The notes: generated by a model not told the origin, from the sequence alone. DNA of 64,000 bases from Carboxydocella thermautotrophica (GCA_003054495.1 CP028514.1:2434001-2498000), one strand, 5' to 3'; counted from the first letter of the stretch, positions 25,840-34,068 are shown. A program made the numbers and translations.

Positions 25840-27180
25840 ATGATGAAAAAACGGGTCGTCATTTTAGGTGGTGTAGCCGCTGGTATGAGCGCAGCGGCAA
25901 AAGCACGGCGTACCGATTCTGAAGCTATTATTGAAGTATACACCAGCGAAGAATTTATTTCATACGGTGCCTGTGGACTCCCTTACTTTCTCTCAGGGGT
26001 TATCCCTTCTTACGAAAAACTGATCGCCCGTACCCCGCCCTTCTTTGCCCAGCAAAATATCCAGGTTTTTTTGAACCATAAGGGCCTGGCGATAAACTCA
26101 CAGGAACTAACCTTACAGGTTCTCGATCATGAATCTAACCTGGAAAAAAAAGTATCCTTCGATGCTCTCGTCATCGCTACCGGTGCCCGTCCTATTATCC
26201 CCCCGCTCCCTGGCATTAAAGCAGCCAATATTTTTACATTGAAAACTATCCCTGATGCTCTGCGCATCAAAGATTATATTCGGCGCTTTCAGCCCAGGAA
26301 TGCAGTGATCGTCGGGGGAGGCTATATCGGGTTAGAGGTAGCAGAAGCCTTTATTCAGCTGGGGTTGAAAACCACCATCATTGAACTGGCTCCCCAGGTT
26401 GCTCCCAATCTGGATGCCGACCTGGCTCAACTAATCGAACAAGAGCTTTTACAACATGGTGTTGAAGTCAAAACCGGCCATAAGGTTCTAGCTTTCGAAG
26501 GAGAGGAAAGAGTAACCAGAGTAATTACCGACCAGGGCCCTCTACCCGCTGATTTGGTCCTCCTAGCCATTGGCGTGACCCCTAACTCAGAAATTGCCGA
26601 AACGGCCGGAATTAAGCTTGGCCCTAAGCAGGCTATCCTCACTGATAACCAGCAGCGTACTAATTTACCTTATATTTTTGCGGCCGGAGACTGTGCCACT
26701 GTTTATCATCGCCTCTATCAAGGACCAGCTTACATACCATTAGGTACTACCGCTAATAAACAGGGCCGGGTAGCTGGCAACAACGCGGCTGGCGGACAAC
26801 TGCAATTCGACGGTGTACTGGGGACAGGCATTGCCAAAATCCTCAACCTGGAAGTAGCCCGTACCGGTCTTTCCACCCGCGAAGCTACTCAGCTCAACTT
26901 AAATTTTAACACAACTGTAATTAAATCGCGAACAAGGGCTGCCTACTACCCGGAATCAACCCCGATTACCATTAAATTGCTCTGGCAAGAGGAAAACAGG
27001 CGTCTTATAGGGGGACAAATTGTCGGAGGCCCTGGCTCAGGTAAAAGAATCGATGTTATTGCTACAGCTATCAGTGCCGGTATGTCCGTTGATGAATTCC
27101 GGCAGCTGGATTTAGCCTATGCCCCGCCTTTTGCCCCGGTCTGGGACCCCCTTTTAATCGCCGCTAATCAAGCTGATTAA
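25840..27180 (+). CDS. Pyridine nucleotide-disulfide oxidoreductase: CoA-disulfide reductase/NADH oxidase type
   Basis: 446 residues. Two Rossmann motifs (VILGGVAAGMSAAAKARR and AVIVGGGYIGLEVAEA) bind FAD and NAD(P)H. YGACGLPYFLSG near residue 45 has the single redox Cys of CoA-disulfide reductases and NADH oxidases/peroxidases. FAAGDCATVY binds FAD; the C-terminal dimerisation domain ends in YAPPFAPVWDPL, as in these enzymes. No C-terminal rhodanese domain. GGAGGGG lies before tandem ATG codons; the second one may be used. Monocistronic, with a terminator at 27188. Substrate (CoA-S-S-CoA, polysulfide, O2) is not fixed by sequence. Confidence 0.88.
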   Translation: MMKKRVVILGGVAAGMSAAAKARRTDSEAIIEVYTSEEFISYGACGLPYFLSGVIPSYEKLIARTPPFFAQQNIQVFLNHKGLAINSQELTLQVLDHESNLEKKVSFDALVIATGARPIIPPLPGIKAANIFTLKTIPDALRIKDYIRRFQPRNAVIVGGGYIGLEVAEAFIQLGLKTTIIELAPQVAPNLDADLAQLIEQELLQHGVEVKTGHKVLAFEGEERVTRVITDQGPLPADLVLLAIGVTPNSEIAETAGIKLGPKQAILTDNQQRTNLPYIFAAGDCATVYHRLYQGPAYIPLGTTANKQGRVAGNNAAGGQLQFDGVLGTGIAKILNLEVARTGLSTREATQLNLNFNTTVIKSRTRAAYYPESTPITIKLLWQEENRRLIGGQIVGGPGSGKRIDVIATAISAGMSVDEFRQLDLAYAPPFAPVWDPLLIAANQAD

Positions 27181-27187
27181 GCGAGAG

Positions 27188-27226
27188 AGGCGATGAAGTA
27201 AACAATAACTTCATCGCCTGTTTTTT
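27188..27226 (+). terminator. Intrinsic terminator of the flavoprotein gene
   Basis: AGGCGATGAAGT/ACTTCATCGCCT, 12 perfect pairs, eight-base loop, then GTTTTTT. Confidence 0.9.
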
Positions 27227-27314
27227 ACATCAAGGCTTGTCTTAATTTTTTCCACCTTAGCTCATTTTCTGTTCTAATCAGTTCAACCAGAATGAGGTTT
27301 AAAACCGCCTCCAT
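27225..27314 (-). CDS. 29-residue peptide gene downstream of the SOS-box gene
   Basis: ATG 27314 is six bases after GAGGGGGG, one of the best ribosome sites here, and the frame ends with TAA at 27225. The product (MEAVLNLILVELIRTENELR plus WKKLRQALM) is amphipathic: hydrophobic first third, then charged. It starts 22 bases after the coiled-coil gene and should be on the same transcript. No family recognised. The existence of the ribosome site is seen; translation is inferred. Confidence 0.5.
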   Translation of the reverse strand: MEAVLNLILVELIRTENELRWKKLRQALM

Positions 27315-27335
27315 AAAAATCCCCCCTCATAGTCA

Positions 27336-27746
27336 TTATACTACTGAACCTGGTTTCCTGTCAGGCTGAGCTAAACCCGATAAATCTTTATGTCTGAGCT
27401 TGTTCTCAAGTTTCTCCAGCTTAAGTCCCTGTCTAGCACAGATGCAAAGCAGAGCCCGAAAATTTTCATCCATCTGGATGATACTTTGCTGAACTTCGGT
27501 CATTTTATTAATGATATTCTCTTCAACAGTGTCCAGCTGTTCCTGTAAATCCATGCCCCGGTCTTCCAGGTCCATGATTCTTTCATCCAAATAATACAGG
27601 CGATCCTCCACATCATCTAGCCGTTCCTCCACCAGATCAAACCGGGTTTCCAACCGTTCCAGTCGTTTTGCCAGCATGGCTTCCAGCTCATTTATCCTGG
27701 ATACCATCATAGCCTGTTCACTTTTTGGTTCTTCTGTAATTACCAT
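27336..27746 (-). CDS. Coiled-coil protein of unknown function, candidate SOS gene
   Basis: 136 residues, almost entirely coiled coil with heptads from about residue 15 to 95 (INELEAMLAKRLERLETRFDLVEERLDDVEDRLYYLDERI), followed by a region with two Cys (LLCICARQGLKLEKLENKL) and a disordered tail. No membrane segment. GGGGGAAGGG precedes ATG 27746. Its promoter carries a LexA-type box, so induction by DNA damage is likely. It lies 260 bases from the end of the Mre11/Rad50/HerA/NurA operon. Function not known. Confidence 0.75.
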   Translation of the reverse strand: MVITEEPKSEQAMMVSRINELEAMLAKRLERLETRFDLVEERLDDVEDRLYYLDERIMDLEDRGMDLQEQLDTVEENIINKMTEVQQSIIQMDENFRALLCICARQGLKLEKLENKLRHKDLSGLAQPDRKPGSVV

Positions 27747-27783
27747 AACCCTTCCCCCTTAGAGAAAATTTGTTTGCATAACC

Positions 27784-27813
27784 ATCTTAACAGAACGTAA
27801 GTTCTGAAATCAA
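27784..27813 (-). promoter_or_regulatory. Promoter with a LexA (SOS) box in the spacer
   Basis: On the minus strand TTGATT (27813-27808), 18-base spacer, TAAGAT (27789-27784). The spacer contains AGAACTTACGTTCT (27792-27805): GAAC-N4-GTTC, the core of the Bacillota LexA/DinR box. A repressor bound here would block RNA polymerase. The symmetric site could also affect the divergent 35-codon gene at 27897. Confidence 0.7.
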
Positions 27814-27896
27814 CCAAAAACTTTCGTCAAATTGTTGTATAAAAAGACACAGACAGGGAAAGATAAAGCAAACTAATGGGAAAGGGTGACACAAAT

Positions 27897-28004
27897 ATGG
27901 CGAAAAGGGAAAAGAAAAAGCCGGCCAAAGAAAAACCCACTGCCGTAAATCAACGTCAGCGGGTAGAAAAAGCAGAAGCACAAGCTCATCGCCCTGAAAT
28001 CTAA
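27897..28004 (+). CDS. 35-residue strongly basic peptide gene
   Basis: ATG 27897 follows AAAGGGTGA at good distance. The product (MAKREKKKPAKEKPTAVNQR plus QRVEKAEAQAHRPEI) is lysine-rich and probably unstructured, like small nucleic-acid-binding or ribosome-associated peptides. It is divergent from the SOS-box gene and convergent with the Rad50-like operon, ending four bases before it. Homologues not known to me. Confidence 0.45.
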   Translation: MAKREKKKPAKEKPTAVNQRQRVEKAEAQAHRPEI

Positions 28005-28008
28005 GTAA

Positions 28009-28641
28009 TTACAATTCTCTTACCCGGGAAACTCCCTGTTGCATTTCCACCAGAAAAGCTTTATCTCCACTCTGAGCCAGATGCTGATTATGGGTGACCA
28101 GGATTACCTGCCGCCCAAAGTTCTGGCTCAATTGTTTTAAAAACGTAGCTACTTGCAGGCTATATTCTTCCGAAACATGCTTGCCCGGTTCATCCAGGAG
28201 CAAGGGCCCTTCCAGTCCACATGCTTCCAGCAAAGCAATGCGCAGAGCTAAAGATACTACGTCCACCACTCCTCCGCCCCGCGCCTCCTGGGGCCGGGTT
28301 TCCACCCGATAACCCCCTTCATAGGTAGAGGTCAGGTAAAATTCAGCGCTGGGCTGCTTGTGTTTTTCCTCGATCTCCACCCGGAACTGGGTATCCCCCC
28401 CGAAAATAAATTGCAGGGCATTGGTCACCAGGGATTCAATCTGCTGGCGGGCCTGTTCCCGGGCAAATTCCGCCACCTCCTGCAGCAAAAGGCGGGCTTG
28501 CGTGGCATCATCCAGAGCCACCACCGTTTGAGCCAGTTCTTCTTTAACTTCCTGAAGCTGGCGCTCCAGCATCCTGTATTCCGCCTGCCGGCTCTGGCAA
28601 TAGCTCTCCCACTCCTTTAATCCTTGCCGCCAGTCGGACAT
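28009..28641 (-). CDS. Rad50/SMC-like ATPase, C-terminal half
   Basis: 210 residues. An N-terminal coiled coil (residues 1-75) leads into the C-terminal ATPase lobe: ARGGGVVDVVSLALRIALLEA is the ABC signature region, GPLLLDEPGKHVS is Walker B with D-loop, and ILVTHNQHLA carries the switch His. There is no Walker A; that is on the separate protein encoded at 28886-30211. The two must associate to make ATP sites. It starts one base after the stop of the small coiled-coil gene. In normal Rad50 both lobes are on one chain of 800-1000 residues; here the gene is split. Confidence 0.85.
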   Translation of the reverse strand: MSDWRQGLKEWESYCQSRQAEYRMLERQLQEVKEELAQTVVALDDATQARLLLQEVAEFAREQARQQIESLVTNALQFIFGGDTQFRVEIEEKHKQPSAEFYLTSTYEGGYRVETRPQEARGGGVVDVVSLALRIALLEACGLEGPLLLDEPGKHVSEEYSLQVATFLKQLSQNFGRQVILVTHNQHLAQSGDKAFLVEMQQGVSRVREL

Positions 28642-28642
28642 T

Positions 28643-28885
28643 TTAACCCCGCCCTTTCAACAGCTCCCAGGGGATTTTGCTTTCAATTTCCCGGGTCAAA
28701 GCCGCAATTTCCTCCTGCAGTTCCGCTAAGCGCGCCGGAGCTGCTTCGGGAGTTAAACCCAGTTCCGCAAAGCGGGTTTTTAGCTCTTCCTGTCTTTTTT
28801 CCAGCTCGGCTTTGCGCCCCAGAGCCATTTGTCGTAAACTCTGACATTTATCAATGGCTTCCTTTAGTTTCTTTAAATCCTCCAT
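28643..28885 (-). CDS. Small coiled-coil protein between the two Rad50-like halves
   Basis: 80 residues in helix-turn-helix form: MEDLKKLKEAIDKCQSLRQMALGRKAELEKRQEELKTRF, a Pro-containing turn (LGLTPEAAP), then a second helix. It has no ATPase motif. The ATG directly follows the stop of the N-terminal half gene, with GGAGG inside that gene, and its own stop is one base before the C-terminal half. Translation is therefore coupled and stoichiometric expression likely. It may form part of the returning coiled coil of a three-chain Rad50. No homologue recognised. Confidence 0.7.
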   Translation of the reverse strand: MEDLKKLKEAIDKCQSLRQMALGRKAELEKRQEELKTRFAELGLTPEAAPARLAELQEEIAALTREIESKIPWELLKGRG

Positions 28886-30211
28886 TTAAATAACCTCCTT
28901 CTCCCAACTCAGTTCAGCGGCAATGCTTTCCATAACTGCCTCTGGCAAGGGCTGTAAACAGGTGGGGCAGCTGCCCAGTTTCTTTAGATTCGCAACATAT
29001 TCTCCCACCAGACTCTGTATTTTTTCCTGTTGCTGTTTCAGCTCAGCCAGCAGGGTTTGTTCCTGTCGAACCAGCTCCTGCCAGTGGGTGAGTAATTCCT
29101 CCAGCAATCGGGCCCGCTCCTGTTTTTGTTGCAACTCTGACCATAGAGCCCGGGCCTCCTCTACCTGGCTGAGGGGACGCAATTCCCCTTCCAGGCGGCC
29201 CAGAGCTCCCTGCAGGCGTTGCCATTCCTCCCAGACCCGATGCAATTCCTGGTACTGACTTTGCAAGTTAATTCCCTGATCCCAGAGGGATAAGAGCTGA
29301 CCGGTTTTAGCTGTTGACTGCAGGATCTTTTCCTGTCCGGCCAGTTCCTGCCGCAATCTTTCCCATTCCCGTTGCAAGAGACTTACTCGCTGGTATTCCT
29401 CCGCCTTCTTTTCTGCTTCTACCAGCAGAGGCTTAGCATCTATCCCGGCGCTAATCTGCTCAATATAGGTACGCCCGGTAGCCAGGCGCTGTTCTACATC
29501 CTGCCATTCTGTTATTAATTGTTCCAGATAGGTTCTGTCTTTTTCCATTTCATCCAAACGGGAAGCCTGAATCTGAGTCTCCTGCAACCGGGCCAGCAGG
29601 TCCGGTAAATGGGAGTAACTCTGTAATTGCTCTTCCAGCCGCTCTTTTTCCTCCCCCAGACGCCGTTCCGTTTGCTGCAGGCGGTTGACATCTGAAACCA
29701 GACTGCGCTGAGCCGCATCCAGCAAATGTACTCCGGAGAGCCGGCCAATGGCTTTGGCCCGCAACTGCCCTATGCCACTGCCTTCCAGCAGGAAGGGGCC
29801 TTCCAATTGCTGGCCCAGATGCAAATACAGGCAGGTATTTTCATCTATTTGCAGGGGCTCAACCCCGGACAATTGCCGCACTTCAACCGGAACCTCCTGC
29901 CCGAAGCCTTCCAGAATCACCGGCTCTTCTCCTGTTTTTTCGATAATATAGCGGTTGCGTCTCAGGCTACGTTCCCGGGTGACCCGGCTGCCATCTGACC
30001 AGATTAAGGTTACTCTGGCCTCCTGGGTCCCGACCCGGATAAAATCAGTGCCCCTGGGCTCATTAAACAATACCCAGCGGATAGCCCGCATAATAGCAGA
30101 TTTTCCCTGGTCAGAAGGCCCAACGATAACATTCAGTTCCGGGCTGAGCTCCAGACGGGTATACTGGTGGGACTGAAAATTTTCGATCATCACTTCCCGT
30201 AAATATCTCAT
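28886..30211 (-). CDS. Rad50-like ATPase, N-terminal half ending at a zinc hook
   Basis: 441 residues. MIENFQSHQYTRLELSPELNVIVGPSDQGKSAIMRAIRWVLF holds the Walker A (GPSDQGKS); the Q-loop region is LYLHLGQQLEGPFLLEGSG near residue 135. Residues about 165-420 are coiled coil with one long helix series. Near the end comes LGSCPTCLQPLP, a CxxC zinc hook as in Rad50, and the protein stops about 25 residues later. The ATG overlaps the stop of the Mre11-like gene (ATGA). Together with the next two genes it should form a Rad50-type complex that opens DNA ends for the nuclease. Confidence 0.85.
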   Translation of the reverse strand: MRYLREVMIENFQSHQYTRLELSPELNVIVGPSDQGKSAIMRAIRWVLFNEPRGTDFIRVGTQEARVTLIWSDGSRVTRERSLRRNRYIIEKTGEEPVILEGFGQEVPVEVRQLSGVEPLQIDENTCLYLHLGQQLEGPFLLEGSGIGQLRAKAIGRLSGVHLLDAAQRSLVSDVNRLQQTERRLGEEKERLEEQLQSYSHLPDLLARLQETQIQASRLDEMEKDRTYLEQLITEWQDVEQRLATGRTYIEQISAGIDAKPLLVEAEKKAEEYQRVSLLQREWERLRQELAGQEKILQSTAKTGQLLSLWDQGINLQSQYQELHRVWEEWQRLQGALGRLEGELRPLSQVEEARALWSELQQKQERARLLEELLTHWQELVRQEQTLLAELKQQQEKIQSLVGEYVANLKKLGSCPTCLQPLPEAVMESIAAELSWEKEVI

Positions 30212-31188
30212 TCCACCGCCCCCAATCGCTCTTGTGCCTCCGCCAGTTTAGCCAGGGCCAAATGGCGTACTCTTTCCGGTATGCCATCCCGGCGGGCGAT
30301 TTCCTCAACAATTTCCTGCAAGCCATAGGCCTTGACCTGGCCTGCCTGCCGCACTTCGCTGACAAAAGCGGCCAGTTTGGCTTCCCGTACCGCTTGGGCC
30401 TCTGCTTTGCTGCGGTCCAGCACCTCGCTACCGGGTCGGGCAGTCTGCAGGGGAATTTTGCGGTAAGTGGGAGCACCACCACTGAAATCCAGCAAAAGCA
30501 CCTGAGGCTGGCGCTCCATTTCCCGGGGGTGATTGCTGAGACGGACCAGAGAGCCGGGATTGAGGAACCATTTGCCCTCCGCTTGCATATCCTTTATTCC
30601 CAGATGATTATGGCCACAGAGGGTGAAATCCGCTTCTGTGCTGGTGATCTGGTCCACCAGGGTATGGGCCATCCCTTCAATCCAGCGCTTCTCCAGCAAC
30701 ATACCATGGACCAGGTGCACAGCCACATCGCATTCTTCTTTAGTGACACAATAGTCCAGCCGGGGATCCCGCCGGTCCAGGTCCACGTGATAGCCGGTAC
30801 CGGTCAGCTGTAAACGGATCCCCTTATCCTGCAAATAGACCCGTTCACCAGGGGCCAGCAGTCGCACCAGCCCCAGCCGGGCCGCCAGGCCCAGCATGGT
30901 TCGATCCAGGGTGGCCAGGTTGTGACCGAAAAGATCGTGATTGCCGGCAATGCCATAGAACGGGACCCGTAATTGCTGGAATACCGCCAGGAATTCCCCG
31001 GCTACCCCTAAGGCCGGACTGGGCAGGTCAAAGAGGTCCCCACCATGGAGGACCGCACTGACTCCCAGGTCATGGGCCAGTTCCACCACTTCCTTTAACT
31101 TGGCCAAAAGGGTCTGAGGAAAATTATCCAGGCGGTTAACGGGACTGGTGCCCCGGATATGGGTATCGGTTAAAAACAGCAGTTTCAT
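30208..31188 (-). CDS. Mre11/SbcD-like DNA-repair metallophosphoesterase
   Basis: 326 residues. All five phosphoesterase motifs are seen: LTDTHIRG (D-x-H), HGGDLFDLP, AGNHDLFGHN, HLVHGML and CGHNHLG, which together bind two Mn2+ ions. The C-terminal 70 residues form a helical extension that would contact the Rad50 coiled coils. The ATG overlaps the herA stop by four bases (ATGA). Length is shorter than E. coli SbcD (400) and closer to archaeal Mre11. Expected activities are 3'-5' exonuclease and endonuclease at DNA ends. Confidence 0.88.
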   Translation of the reverse strand: MKLLFLTDTHIRGTSPVNRLDNFPQTLLAKLKEVVELAHDLGVSAVLHGGDLFDLPSPALGVAGEFLAVFQQLRVPFYGIAGNHDLFGHNLATLDRTMLGLAARLGLVRLLAPGERVYLQDKGIRLQLTGTGYHVDLDRRDPRLDYCVTKEECDVAVHLVHGMLLEKRWIEGMAHTLVDQITSTEADFTLCGHNHLGIKDMQAEGKWFLNPGSLVRLSNHPREMERQPQVLLLDFSGGAPTYRKIPLQTARPGSEVLDRSKAEAQAVREAKLAAFVSEVRQAGQVKAYGLQEIVEEIARRDGIPERVRHLALAKLAEAQERLGAVE

Positions 31189-33029
31189 GGCATCACCTCA
31201 TATTTTTTGCCAAAAGGTGTTGAGATTTCCCGACAACGTCCCTGACAGGCCAGATCGGCCAGAGCCGCCTTCACTTCCTCGATTGTGACTGCTCTGCCCA
31301 GCCTTTGCCCGATTTCCGGCAAATAGGACAACAGGCTGGCTTCATTTAGTGGTAAAAGTCCCAGTAAAATCTCACTCATTTTATCTTCCTCACTGGCAAA
31401 GTCCCGGCTGAGCTCAGTAAATGGGTTATGGCTATGGGGACTGCAAGTTTTGGCTGCCCGAATGCGCACCAGCAGGGAGCGCCCGTAAATTGCCGATGAG
31501 ACAAAACAGGTCCCAGACGGTAAATAGGGTAACCGGCGGGTTTCTTCCCGGGATAGGTCTGATTCCCGCTGAATCAGGTCAATATCCTGGGAGCGGGTAG
31601 TCCGGAATATGAATTTGGTATTGAGCTGGGCATTAATGGTTTCATCCAGCAACGCCGGCCGCTGGGTAGCCAGAATCAGAAACACTCCGTATTTCCGTCC
31701 CTCCTGGGCGATTTCCTTGAGAATGGAGCGAGCCGGGGCAGGAATCACCGGTGAAACCGGGGCAAAATTATGAGCCTCATCAGCCACGATAACAAAAGGC
31801 GGGAAAGGCTCTCCCGACCGCTCTCCCCGTTGCAGGGAATCCCTGTATTGCCGCCGTTTATCATAGAATTTTTTCAGCACATAAGCTGCAAAAATGTTCA
31901 GGGTAGTAACGGTGCCGCGGATTATTACCAGTTTGCGTTTGATAAGCTCCTCCTCTACCGGACGGATATCCCGGTGAAAGATACCGGTCTGTTCCAGACG
32001 GTTGAGCCGCCATTGAATACCGGCCAGAGTGCCCGGCCCGCTGATTCGGTCCTTGTATTCCTCCAGCAGCTCCTGAGCCTGGCGCACTTTCTCCGGGGTA
32101 AAGAGATCAGGGCTTTTCCTGAGTTTGCTCTCATTCTCCAGGGCCCAGCGCAGTTCTTCCAGGCGGGTTTTAAAGGTCTGAAGGCTATCCCGCCTCTGGT
32201 GCAAAGTGATGACGGCATTTTCCATAGCCTCACTTAAACTGCCTCCGGCGGCTGCCAGCAGATTGGCTACTTCAGCCCCATTCAATTCACTGAAATTAAC
32301 CCCTACTTCCTGGCCGATGGCAAAGAGTACAGCACGACGAGTCCATTCCCGCTGTAATCCTGGTGGCCAGCCTGCTACCTGTTGTTCAAAACTCATTTCC
32401 CAGTGCGGGTCTAGCACGATGGTGGGAATCCCCTGCTGCATCAGCTCTTCCAGCACCACCCGGGTACCAAAGGACTTACCCGAACCAGAGCCCCCGAAAA
32501 TCCCTAAATGGGGATACTGGTTCATGGCCTGGTAATTGAAAATAAAGGGCACCCCTTCCTGAGCCTGTAAACCCTCGCCATTCCACAGGGGCGCTATCTC
32601 TCGCAAACCCGCTGGCAGCTCCTGTCCCAGTTCCTCCGTTCCAGCGATTACCCCCAGGGTCAGCCCCGTATCCGGGCCGGTTTTTAACAACAGGGGTGCA
32701 ACTTCCTCAAATCGGGGCAAGCGTACTGGTGCAGCAAAAGCCACCGGCCAGCGAGCCTCGGTAAGCAGCCGTACCCGGGCCAGATGCACTACTTCCCGGC
32801 GTGGATCCAGCCCAATGGTCAATAGATTGGACAACAGCTGCCGATCCAGCACCGCCCCTTCTCCTTTGCTTCCCGATAAGAGGGGATGGTGGGACTGGCA
32901 CTCCACCACCTCACCGGTTAACAGACCCAGCTGTGGGTCCTCAATAATCAACAGCTCATTGGTGCGAAAAGGTCGGGTCTGATCCAGTACCCAGACCTCC
33001 TGAGGGGTAGTTGTTCCGATTACCTGCAC
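31185..33029 (-). CDS. herA: HerA-like hexameric DNA translocase/helicase
   Basis: 614 residues. An N-terminal beta-barrel region (VQVIGTTTPQEVWVLDQTRPF onward) fits the HAS barrel of HerA. The Walker A is GIFGGSGSGKSFGTRVVLEEL, Walker B FVIVADEAHNFAP, and the sensor region ILATQRPALLDETINAQLNTKFIFRT, which is diagnostic of HerA/FtsK-type ATPases. A helical insertion (about residues 310-380) lies between. The start is GTG 33029, seven bases after GGAGG and four bases after the nurA stop. In archaea HerA and NurA form a complex that resects DNA ends with Mre11-Rad50. Confidence 0.88.
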   Translation of the reverse strand: MQVIGTTTPQEVWVLDQTRPFRTNELLIIEDPQLGLLTGEVVECQSHHPLLSGSKGEGAVLDRQLLSNLLTIGLDPRREVVHLARVRLLTEARWPVAFAAPVRLPRFEEVAPLLLKTGPDTGLTLGVIAGTEELGQELPAGLREIAPLWNGEGLQAQEGVPFIFNYQAMNQYPHLGIFGGSGSGKSFGTRVVLEELMQQGIPTIVLDPHWEMSFEQQVAGWPPGLQREWTRRAVLFAIGQEVGVNFSELNGAEVANLLAAAGGSLSEAMENAVITLHQRRDSLQTFKTRLEELRWALENESKLRKSPDLFTPEKVRQAQELLEEYKDRISGPGTLAGIQWRLNRLEQTGIFHRDIRPVEEELIKRKLVIIRGTVTTLNIFAAYVLKKFYDKRRQYRDSLQRGERSGEPFPPFVIVADEAHNFAPVSPVIPAPARSILKEIAQEGRKYGVFLILATQRPALLDETINAQLNTKFIFRTTRSQDIDLIQRESDLSREETRRLPYLPSGTCFVSSAIYGRSLLVRIRAAKTCSPHSHNPFTELSRDFASEEDKMSEILLGLLPLNEASLLSYLPEIGQRLGRAVTIEEVKAALADLACQGRCREISTPFGKKYEVMP

Positions 33030-33033
33030 CCTT

Positions 33034-33987
33034 TTACCTCCTCTCCCGCATGGAGCGCAAAAATTTTTCCCGAACCTGTAAATCCAGGACATAGTCCAGC
33101 AAAGCATCAGTTTGTTGTCGGGTTAATTTCACCTTTTGATCGATTAGATCCAGCAACCAGGGAATGCCCCGGCCACCAGCAGGACAAAGGGAAATTACGA
33201 GAGCCGCTGCCAGCTGGGCCTTATTTTTCTGTTCAGCCAGCAAATCCAGGGCAATGGCCTGCGGATAGGTACCCGGGCGCAAAAAAACCGTATAATAGCG
33301 GTCTTTTACAGCCAAGGGACGATAGGGCAACAGCAGTTCTCCTTCCTGCAGCAAGTCATAGAGAATCTCCCGGTCATAAGCCCTTTGCCAGAGAGGGGGG
33401 GCCTTTTCCCCCAGTTCCTGGGCAATGGCATTGGTCCCTACTTCCTCGATTACACCTATCAGTAAAATATTCTCCTCCAGACAAAAGGAATAGAGCTGCT
33501 GCCAGCCTTCTGCCCAGGCTTGCTCCAGCCGTAAAAAACCGCCATCCAGCATGATGGCTCGGGGTTTTTGATGAAAGATGAGTTCCAGCAAGGTTTCCAG
33601 CTCCAGTTGGGCCAGATGCCGGTCCCGCAGGCGACTAAATGCCAGTTCCTGGCTCAAACCTTTTTCCCTTACCAGCTGCCTGACTTCTTCTTCCCCCTCA
33701 GCCAGGAGGGGGGTTATTACCCGCTGTTTCAGTTGTTCCCCGCCCTGGCTGGCCAGAGCCAGAGCCTGTAATAAAGCCAGCTGGTAAGGATAGTTGGCCC
33801 CAATAGTTTGCTGGGAGCCATCTATCCCTACTACCTGCCAGCCCTGCCAGGGTTTGTCCTGGAAAACTGGAATGGGTTTGAATTCACCAAAGCTATCAGC
33901 CAGCAGCTGGCGGCCTGCGGCCCGGTCAGGTGTCTTTTGCATACGCCTGAGCAGCTCCTGATTGAGTTCCAGCAAGTCCTCCCACAT
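33034..33987 (-). CDS. nurA: NurA-domain nuclease
   Basis: 317 residues. VVGIDGSQQTIGANYPYQLALLQALAL contains the first catalytic Asp of the NurA fold; AIMLDGGFLRLEQAW the second; ILLIGVIEEVGTNAIAQEL follows as the conserved strand-loop; the C-terminal PYRPLAVKDRYYTVFLRPG and HerA-contact region end the domain. NurA is an RNase-H-like 5'-3' nuclease acting with HerA. ATG 33987 has GGAGG seven bases upstream. It is the first gene of the six-gene operon. Identification rests on motif order and on herA directly downstream. Confidence 0.85.
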   Translation of the reverse strand: MWEDLLELNQELLRRMQKTPDRAAGRQLLADSFGEFKPIPVFQDKPWQGWQVVGIDGSQQTIGANYPYQLALLQALALASQGGEQLKQRVITPLLAEGEEEVRQLVREKGLSQELAFSRLRDRHLAQLELETLLELIFHQKPRAIMLDGGFLRLEQAWAEGWQQLYSFCLEENILLIGVIEEVGTNAIAQELGEKAPPLWQRAYDREILYDLLQEGELLLPYRPLAVKDRYYTVFLRPGTYPQAIALDLLAEQKNKAQLAAALVISLCPAGGRGIPWLLDLIDQKVKLTRQQTDALLDYVLDLQVREKFLRSMRERR

Positions 33988-34004
33988 AAATAAACCTCCA
34001 AATG

Positions 34005-34050
34005 CAAAAACCTCCACCTGTGTATCATTGTAACACAAGCAGAGGTTTTA
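34005..34050 (-). terminator. Terminator after the rhodanese gene, in front of the nurA operon
   Basis: AAAACCTC and GAGGTTTT arms with a second inner pairing TGTGT/ACACA; GAGGTTTTT on the minus strand. A possible extended -10 (TGTTACAAT) for the nurA operon lies in its loop. Confidence 0.6.
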
Positions 34051-34068
34051 AGAAATTACCTAATCCTG

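Noticed and set aside
28009-30211. Split Rad50 as a simple sequencing frameshift
   Set aside because: The pieces are separated by an independent 80-codon gene, and each start has its own ribosome site with close coupling, so two or more errors would be needed; still worth confirming.
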